DNA of 64,000 bases from Galerina marginata (lineage: Eukaryota > Basidiomycota > Agaricomycetes > Agaricales > Galerinaceae): the NCBI GenBank assembly GCA_023014335.1, contig JAECYW010000021.1, forward strand, positions 496,001 to 560,000. The letters run 5' to 3'. Shown here in pieces: positions 57,600-64,000 of the stretch. The notes beneath the pieces are model-generated. The model searched no databases, was not told where the DNA came from, and worked only from the letters and a program-made list of their open reading frames with translations. The position numbers and the translations under genes were made by a program. The first letter of the stretch is position 1, and every line of letters begins with the position of its first letter.

Positions 57600-59060
57600 A
57601 TGGCAAGAGTATCGACTCTTCTACTGCGGCAGTTATGCCTATCCCTGCTTTCTGTGACCTTATTACTGCCAATATCGTACCAAACAGCTACTTTGGACCG
57701 ACGGGAGCTACCACCCTTATCCTCTGACGACATTTCTAGGCTGGTCACAGTTATAGACCCTCTCAAGAACCTAGACCCTTCGAATCCCAGCTCCCATTTA
57801 TCGAAAATTCTTATCCCTCGAGCACGTACGCTGATTCATTCAAGTCGACTCGCGCTCTGTCCTTGAAACTTTTCTTAGCGGACACAGAAAACAATACCCT
57901 CGTTCGAAATTACATTGTCTCGACTCTCAAAGCTCTGAAATGGCACATAGAACTAGATGAATTTACCGACATCACTCCAATAGGCTCAAAACGTTTTGCA
58001 AACATCATTGCCACGAAAGACCCTACGGCTTCTCGACGCGTTGTACTATCTGCGCATTTTGACAGCAAATATTTCCCTCATTATCCTGAAAACCAGGTAT
58101 GTTTAAAGGCGGGACATAACTCTATGACACGCTTAATCGGATTGAAAGTTTGTAGGTGCAACAGATTCAGCTGCACCTTGTGCAATGATGCTCGACTTGG
58201 CAGAAACGTTAAACCCACTTCTTGACAAGCGGAAGGAGAGATTTGGGGATGGTTCTGAAGATGATGACGATGTTGCGGATACAACCCTCCAGCTTGTTTT
58301 TTTCGACGGCGAGGAAGCTTTCGTGGAGTGGACAGATAAAGATTCCATATATGGAGCAAGGTTTGCCGGACAAATTTATCAAAAAATGGTCACATAATGA
58401 AATACGTTGCAGACACCTCGCTCAAAAATGGGACACGACGTATATTTCCCCACATCAAAGACGACGGTTGATGATGCAAACGACTGAGCTAGATGGAATC
58501 GAGCACATTATCCTTCTCGACCTGCTAGGCGCAAAAAATCCATCACTTCGTTCTTACTTTATAGACACGGCCTGGCTCTTTGACTCTATGGTGTCTGTTG
58601 AACGTAGGTTGGGCGAAAGTGGCGCATTTGTGTACGGAAAGGAAACCAACATGGCAGCTGGCCAATGGAGAAGTTGGTTCCGCTCTCGAACAGCGAACAA
58701 TGTCAATTTTGGCTATGTAGGCGACGACCACATTCCTTTCCTTCAAAAAGGCATCAGTATTCTTCACCTTATCTCAGAACCTTTCCCTCGCGTCTGGCAC
58801 ACCCTTGCGGTATTTTTTTTTTTTTGGCACAACCAATACAAAGCTAAAGCCATATCCAGGACGATGCCTCTGCTTTGGATGCCCCGACTCTCCGGAGATG
58901 GAATCTGATACTTCGAGTATTTATGTCGGAATATCTTCACCTGCAACCCAGGGATTTTACCTCAAGATCCGAATCCTCAAGCACAGTTCGAAGGTCAGAC
59001 TCCGATCTGGTGAGTTTCAACTTCCCTCTTCTCCCATTCCTATCCAACGACAATCACTGA
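57600..59060 (+). CDS. Glutaminyl-peptide cyclotransferase (M28-type, secretory)
   Basis: Starts [20 protein letters not shown] at ATG 57600, a signal peptide or anchor. Core blocks: [20 protein letters not shown] (joined across an intron), [88 protein letters not shown] and [15 protein letters not shown]. The zinc/catalytic ligands expected of glutaminyl cyclases are visible: Asp in GATDSAAPC, Glu in DGEEAF and His in DDHIPF. The enzyme converts N-terminal Gln to pyroglutamate on secretory-pathway proteins. The stop is at 59058-59060. A run of 14 T lies just after the donor of the last intron (about 58811), where sequence length could be unreliable. Confidence 0.92.
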
Positions 59061-59388
59061 ATCTTTAACTTATTCCAACCTAGTAGTCGTGACAACTTCA
59101 TGAATGTACTTGTATGATATTTATTTATGCCTATCTGGTGTCGTAGACGTCGTGGCGTTATTACGTAGCCTTAGGCACACACTGATCGAAATGAAATCCT
59201 TCTCCAGGAGTCCGACTTTAAATTAAGATCGTGATTGAGGGCCGGTTTGTTCGCGCATTCGGAATTTCGGGTGAACTTCAATTAGCCATCTATTTCTGTT
59301 TTAATCCTAGTTGTTACATTCGCTGCTCGTCGCACTGCTCTGTCTGGAGCAACTCTCCGTTGACGATCTGACTTGCTCGGACACTACT
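59061..59388. other. intergenic region upstream of the MYND protein
   Basis: 328 bp. An open frame runs upstream of the chosen ATG to 59311 but begins without a convincing start. Nothing else is supported. Confidence 0.4.
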
Positions 59389-60606
59389 ATGCCTAAACGA
59401 CAACGACACTATTCAATCTTCTCGCCTCCGAGCCTTTCAATGTCAGAACTAGTCAAAACCACCCTTGATCACGACTCTACCGATATGCTTATTGATAAAT
59501 GGCTAGAACATCACAATGCTGGACATGATGCCTATCACGAATGGTTCAGGGATGTCCGAGAACGCAAGCATGAAACATTTGGGAAGCAAATTATTGCCTG
59601 GAACAAAGGAGTATTTGCACCAGAAAACGTTTTTTGTCGAACTGTAGACACGGGTCGTTTGATACCTCTGGATAGGACATGGACCACACATGTCTATCAC
59701 CATCATTCAATGCAGGAGAGAAGACGATCAATGATGCCAGTGATTCTTACGATGGTGAGTCGCTACTTCTACGCGTCCCACCTCAGTTCATTCAAGATCT
59801 GCAAAACCAGCTCCCGGAACTGATGCTCTTACGCGGCATGCATGACACTGGTTGCGACGAGATATTTATAATTGTCACAGACCTCAAACGACAAGAAATG
59901 GACGACATAACAGAATATTTCAAGCTAGTCTGCAAATATTGCTTTGGCAGGAGTTGTAAACCAAATATGGAGAGACGAATACAACATGAGCGTATGTCTG
60001 TTATGGATTGGTCCTGAAACCCTTTCTGACAGGTTGAATGAAACGACAGATATGCGACTAAGTCATACTTTACTTCGTCAACGCCGGACACCGTGTTTCC
60101 CTCAGATTGATTTGGCCGTTCGAGCGATCCTTTACGAGAAACGACCCCGATTTCTTGTCCTTTTTTCCTATCAAACAACCTCTTATTCACAAATATTTTT
60201 TACCGACCCATCATACGTGCCAGACGAAGAGATATTCTACGATTACCCGACCGGTTGTCCAAATCCCTGTTGCACAGACGATTGTGAAATGATCCGCTTT
60301 CCTAGGAGAGGTCTCGAGACAGCCTCTGTTCTTCAGATCAAAACCAAGCGGCGTCGCAAGAGGATAACAGCAAAGGACATGTGTAATTGGATTGATTGCG
60401 ACGTCACTTTCCGGGAGGGTTCGATGCAGCACATGAGTGCCAGTGGTAGTTCGGACGGATCAGAAATGAGCGTAGACTCGTCGTTGCATGAACGACCGAA
60501 GCACTTTGGGCAAGTATGCAGCAAGTGCAAGCTTGTGAAATACTGTTCACCTGAACACCAACGGAACGATTGGGAAGAGCACAAACGGGTTTGCGTGAGG
60601 GTATAG
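59389..60606 (+). CDS. MYND-type zinc-finger protein
   Basis: Starts MPKRQRHYSIFSPPSLSMSE at ATG 59389 and ends WEEHKRVCVRV with TAG 60604-60606, with introns of about 50 nt near 59700 and 59990. The C-terminus carries CSKCKLVKYCSPEHQRNDWE then HKRVC, the second half of a MYND finger (CxxC...YC..eHQ..dW..H...C). The first two MYND cysteines may be those in CNWIDCDVTF, separated from the rest by an unusually long Ser/Met/Asp-rich insertion of about 40 residues. The N-terminal body (RLIPLDRTWTTHVYHHHS, LLLRVPPQFIQDLQNQLPEL) shows no known domain. MYND fingers bind proline-rich protein partners. The function is unknown. Confidence 0.72.
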
Positions 60607-61004
60607 AATGTATTACTTCCTCGTCATTATCAATTTTCCGCTTTTTATTACAAGTTTCACTACATTCAGCCATTGGCATGTTGTTTTTACTATTTTTTGT
60701 TGTATTTGATTTTCCGGCATTTGGTATTAAGTATTGGGCACTTACTGGAGGTATGATACGACGCGTAATTATATTTTAACGACAGGACTAGATGTACTAA
60801 GGCTCCAATATTAAGTAGTAGTGGTATCGAGATTCAGGATGAACTTGAAGACGAGGCTCGGCCGACGCACAAAGAACTTCTGCTTGACTTCTTTCTGCCT
60901 TTCAAACAATGATGTCATGATCATGGAACTGTACAACGGCCAGACTTTGGTTCTTTCGATTCTAACAATTCTGTGCGCCTCAAGTGTCTAACACTATACA
61001 GGCC
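60607..61004. other. intergenic region upstream of the NAD(P)HX epimerase
   Basis: 398 bp, AT-rich. No ORF, RNA or repeat is supported. Confidence 0.4.
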
Positions 61005-62126
61005 ATGATTCGCTACCTTACTGCGAGACTCGCTCAGCAAGTGAGCTCTGAATTGGGTGTACTTGAACCCCATTGAACGGCATCTGCCTCCTTTAGATCG
61101 ATGAGGAGCTTATGAGTGCGGCTGGGGCATTCAGTATTGATCAGGTGAACCTTACTATCAACGCCTGGTGGCACAGGAAGTGCTCAAAGTGTTATCTCAG
61201 TTGATGGAGCTCGCCGGACTGGCGTGCGCGCAAACCCTTGCTACCACCTATCGTCAGGATATCTACCCACGAGTATTGGTCTGCTGTGGTCCAGGAAACC
61301 AAGGTCTGGGATCCTGGTCATAATCCTAGCTTTTAATAACCCTGTATTAAAATGAAGGTGGAGATGGATTGGTTGCTGCTCGTCACCTCGGTTTGCTTCA
61401 GCCTGGTTCTCAGTTTTGCGGGCTCTTGATAAGAGTGCTCCTTTGACACAGGCATGTTTGGGTATCAGCCAACAGTCTATATGCCTAAGGTCCGCTCCTT
61501 CTTTGAATCTACGAAATTTTATTAGTTTATACATATGTCGCTAGCCCGGTAATAAGGACATATATCAAGCAAGCTTCTCTAGTCCGTTTCATCCATAAAC
61601 ATCACTCAAAGTGGAACGTTCCAGCGCCTCAAAAAACAATGCGAGAACATGGAGATCCCTGTTATACCGCCCTCCGAGGACATCGAGTCTCTTCGTAGAG
61701 CGTTGCATGAGAGTGACGTAATTCTCGACGCGATCTTTGGGTTTTCTTTCAAGCCACCAATCCGTGCACCATTCGACTCCGTGCTTCCTTTGCTCAACCA
61801 GTCAAGGCTGCCCATCGTCTCCGTCGATATTCCATCGGGCTGGGACGTTGAAAATGGCAATGAACTTGGTGTTGGACTCCAACCAAATGTCTTGATCAGT
61901 TTGACAGCGCCAAAGGAAGGCGTTAAGGACTTTATAGGTCGACATTTCCTCGGCGGACGTTTTGTTCCAGGGTATGTGGTCCTGAAGTCCGACAATAGCA
62001 CAACTCTGATTAGCTTTTCATTGTTGTAGGTATCTCGAAAAAAAGTTCGAGTTGCATCTTCCTCCATATCCCGGTTGTGATCAAATCGTGGAGCTGGCTT
62101 CGGACAAGACACCAACAAAATATTAG
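61005..62126 (+). CDS. NNR1: NAD(P)H-hydrate epimerase (YjeF N-terminal domain)
   Basis: Starts MIRYLTARLAQQ at ATG 61005, then IDEELMSAAGAFSIDQLMEL and AGLACAQTLATTY. The YjeF_N Rossmann-like core is seen as YPRVLVCCGPGNQGGDGLVA ARHLG split by an intron, YQPTVYMPK, IPVIPPSEDIESLRRALHES, DVILDAIFGFSFKPPIRAPF, IVSVDIPSGWDVENGNEL, LTAPKEGVKDFIGRHFLGGR and YLEKKFELHLPPYPG. CGPGNQGGDG and DIPSGWDV are the diagnostic motifs; the Asp of DAIFG is catalytic by analogy. The enzyme repairs damaged NAD(P)H hydrates by epimerising the R form to the S form for the ATP-dependent dehydratase. The stop is TAG 62124-62126. The symbol follows the yeast YNL200C name. Confidence 0.92.
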
Positions 62127-62277
62127 GAGTATTTACGTATTCTTTAGTGGGTCCTGTTATACATTGAATTTCCCCATGGCGAACTAGAAAATCACTAGAA
62201 GGAAACACAGTTAATAACAAATCCTAATGTCTATACAGGGTAAATAATGCAAGGGTAACTTACCACTTGAAAGTAGT

Positions 62278-63322
62278 TTATGCACGAAGCAAATTCTTGA
62301 AACGTTTAATTAATTCGGCGGCGTCAACAGCTTCCTACGGAGAGGTGTCAGCAGGCTTTACCATCTTGGCAGAATGCATATATGTACCTTTTCGCGTAGT
62401 ATTGCTTGTTCAAGTTGATGTCTCGCGTTCTTGGAAAATTCTTTCAAGGCGTCTTGACGGGCAGGAGAGAATTCTTTTACTACAAAACAGGGTTAATACC
62501 TTGCACAGGACGAACCCGGAGCACATACACATCCGATTGGCTGCATTGATCTTTTCTGCTCGCCTTTGCCCCAATTCTTCCAGCATTGGTAGATACAGAC
62601 TGTTGAGCTTGTCGAATGTCTCCTGTGAGCCAAAATTCAAAAAAAAGTATGAAAAGTAACTATGCATTGATCAACCTTGTACGCGTGTCTGGGTAGATGA
62701 CAATCTTCATGGTACTTTTGATGTGGGACCGCCTGACCTTGAAAATCCGTGAATTTGGCCTGGATGTCTTCTCTGAATTAACGGGTAACTCAGACCACTG
62801 TAACTGTAGAAATAGGAGGGGGGGACGACGCATACAAAACGCTGACGCCTGATGTAACGACCTCTTTAGCATTGTTACGAGCTTCGGTGTATAACGCCCT
62901 CTTCCGGGACTGAAAGGCAGCAGAGCGGGCATTCGCCTTCTTAGCCTTCTGCTCTATCGGGGAATCAATAGGGGTCAACTCTGGAAGGAGAACCGACTAA
63001 CCAAGGTTTTGACGAATTGCATCAAGCATCTTCGCGCTTTGTCGAACAAATATCAGTACAACAAATTTGCCTAGACTCTGGGTCAGATGGCTGGGCCAAC
63101 TTATTCTCTTCTTGGTCTAGTTCTCCTTCGCTTCCATAGTCATCTGAGAATTGACCCTCCTGTTCTTCTTTGCGTGTTTGGTTTCTAGTGGTAACACTCT
63201 TCCGAGTGTGTTTGGAAGTTGCTAATAAGCCAGAAATGGTTTACGTTCAATGCGCGGTATTTTGGCGAGCAAATGGTCCATTGAGAGGGAAGAAGAAAGT
63301 CCTTACAAGGGCTTTTTGGCAT
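62278..63322 (-). CDS. unidentified helical/charged protein
   Basis: Starts at ATG 63320-63322 with MPKSPSTSKHTRKSVTTRNQ (joined by an intron GTAAGG..TTATTAG), followed by a Glu/Asp-rich stretch SDDYGSEGELDQEENKLAQP. Later exons give SPIEQKAKKANARSAAFQSR, KRALYTEARNNAKEVVTSG, TFDKLNSLYLPMLEELGQRR and AEKINAANRM. The last ends KEAVDAAELIKRFKNLLRA with TAA 62278-62280. The chain is strongly helical and charged, probably coiled-coil, and likely nuclear given the basic N-terminus. I do not recognise the family, and some middle splice joints are uncertain. It is head-to-head with GPI10, 146 bp apart. Confidence 0.6.
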
Positions 63323-63468
63323 TTTATGTCCTAGTCCAAGTAAACGCGAAAGTTATGTTTCGAATGTCAATAGTGGGCATACAGAAGTACAAAAAATTGG
63401 CGCGACGCGTTGATCAAAAATGATCAACAATCATAAACACCACTCATTTGAGGACCACCATCTAGTAA

Positions 63469-64000
63469 ATGCTTGCCTCCACGTACCTAGCGCTAACAAT
63501 TCGCGTTCTTATTGCCCTTTGCACCCGGACCTTTTTCCAGCCAGATGAATACTTCCAATCCCTTGAACCAGCACATCACATTGTCTATGGGTATGGGTCT
63601 TTAACATGGGAATGGGTGGCACCTCGTCCTATTAGAAGCATTGTTTATCCTGCCATAAATGTTCCTATCTATTGGCTCTTAAAGAACAGCGGATTGTCAG
63701 AGTCTGGGTCTCTGGGAGATTGGCTTTTGGTGGGTACGTGCAGTACTTCGCCAGAGACATAACGAGACTGATGAAACAGACATAGGTCGCACTGCCCAAA
63801 GTTCTCCACGGCGCATTGGCAGCATGTACTGATATTTACCTCGGAGAAATTGCGCGCCTCGTGCTAGGAGGCGACTATGTAACTACTGCTGTGAGTGATT
63901 TTTTCTGAAGGTATTGATTGCATTTTGAAGACCCATTAGCTTCTCGTGTCCTTGACATCCTTCTTTCATGCACTGGCCTTATCCAGGTCGCTTTCGAATT
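63469..64000 (+). CDS. GPI10: GPI mannosyltransferase 3 (GT22), 3' partial
   Basis: Starts at ATG 63469 with MLASTYLALTIRVLIALCTR, a first transmembrane helix, then TFFQPDEYFQSLEPAHHIVY, GYGSLTWEWVAPRPIRSIVY and PAINVPIYWLL. The QPDEYFQ loop with its Asp-Glu is the catalytic signature of ALG9/PIG-B family mannosyltransferases, and LTWEW with RS(I/F)..P fits PIG-B. Two introns follow; after them VALPKVLHGALAACTDIYLG and LLVSLTSFFHALALSRSLSN continue in frame to the right edge. Gpi10/PIG-B adds the third mannose to the GPI anchor in the ER. About 120 codons are inside the window. Confidence 0.92.

Overview
This is a compact fungal nuclear window. Genes lie on both strands. Almost every one is split by many short introns of about 45-65 nt with GT..AG ends, and neighbours are often only 80-300 bp apart. 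The gene set (NPRL2, creC, Ypt6, STT4, POT1, HOP1, a QDE-1-type RNA-dependent RNA polymerase, a fungal YeeE/YedE transporter, expanded F-box proteins, a small secreted protein) points to a basidiomycete, most likely an Agaricomycete mushroom. The species cannot be named from the sequence.

Layout: 1-1064 holds the end of a LEA_2-type single-pass membrane protein, followed by 1.5 kb with no recognisable gene. 2614-3893 is a YeeE/YedE-family membrane protein. 4262-17000 is a dense housekeeping block: SLT11/ECM2 (splicing) head-to-head with MET8 (siroheme), RCL1 (ribosome biogenesis) head-to-head with UBA3 (neddylation), NPRL2 (SEACIT/TORC1) head-to-head with OGG1 (DNA repair), TAP42 (PP2A/TOR), and YPT6/Rab6 head-to-head with MTHFR. 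17237-28564 holds MTHFR, APC15, an F-box protein, creC (WD40) and the BCKDH E1-beta subunit. 28673-38496 holds an unidentified membrane protein only 79 bp head-to-head with an RNA-dependent RNA polymerase, then POT1. About 38700-46249 is the large PI4-kinase STT4.

46250-49224 is the most unusual non-coding stretch. It holds a degenerate tandem repeat, a tRNA-Ser(CGA) with a 27-nt intron, several near-perfect palindromes and an unidentified ORF. After it come the meiotic HORMA/PHD protein HOP1, an F-box/leucine-rich-type protein, a 324-bp TIR element that looks like a Tc1/mariner-type MITE, a TATA-driven histidine-rich secreted protein, TRAPP subunit TRS23, a glutaminyl cyclase, a MYND-finger protein, NAD(P)HX epimerase, a helical unknown, and the 5' end of the GPI mannosyltransferase GPI10/PIG-B, which runs off the right edge.

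Most genes are unrelated housekeeping genes, and I see no operon-like or biosynthetic cluster. Two loose themes are TOR/nutrient signalling (NPRL2, TAP42, creC) and genome maintenance/meiosis (OGG1, RdRP, POT1, HOP1). I found no convincing evidence of a new multi-gene system. The best leads are the unidentified genes, the repeat/palindrome island beside the tRNA, and the MITE. Exon boundaries were read by eye from reading frame and splice signals. Terminal coordinates are firm where start and stop codons are described, and the unresolved starts are stated.
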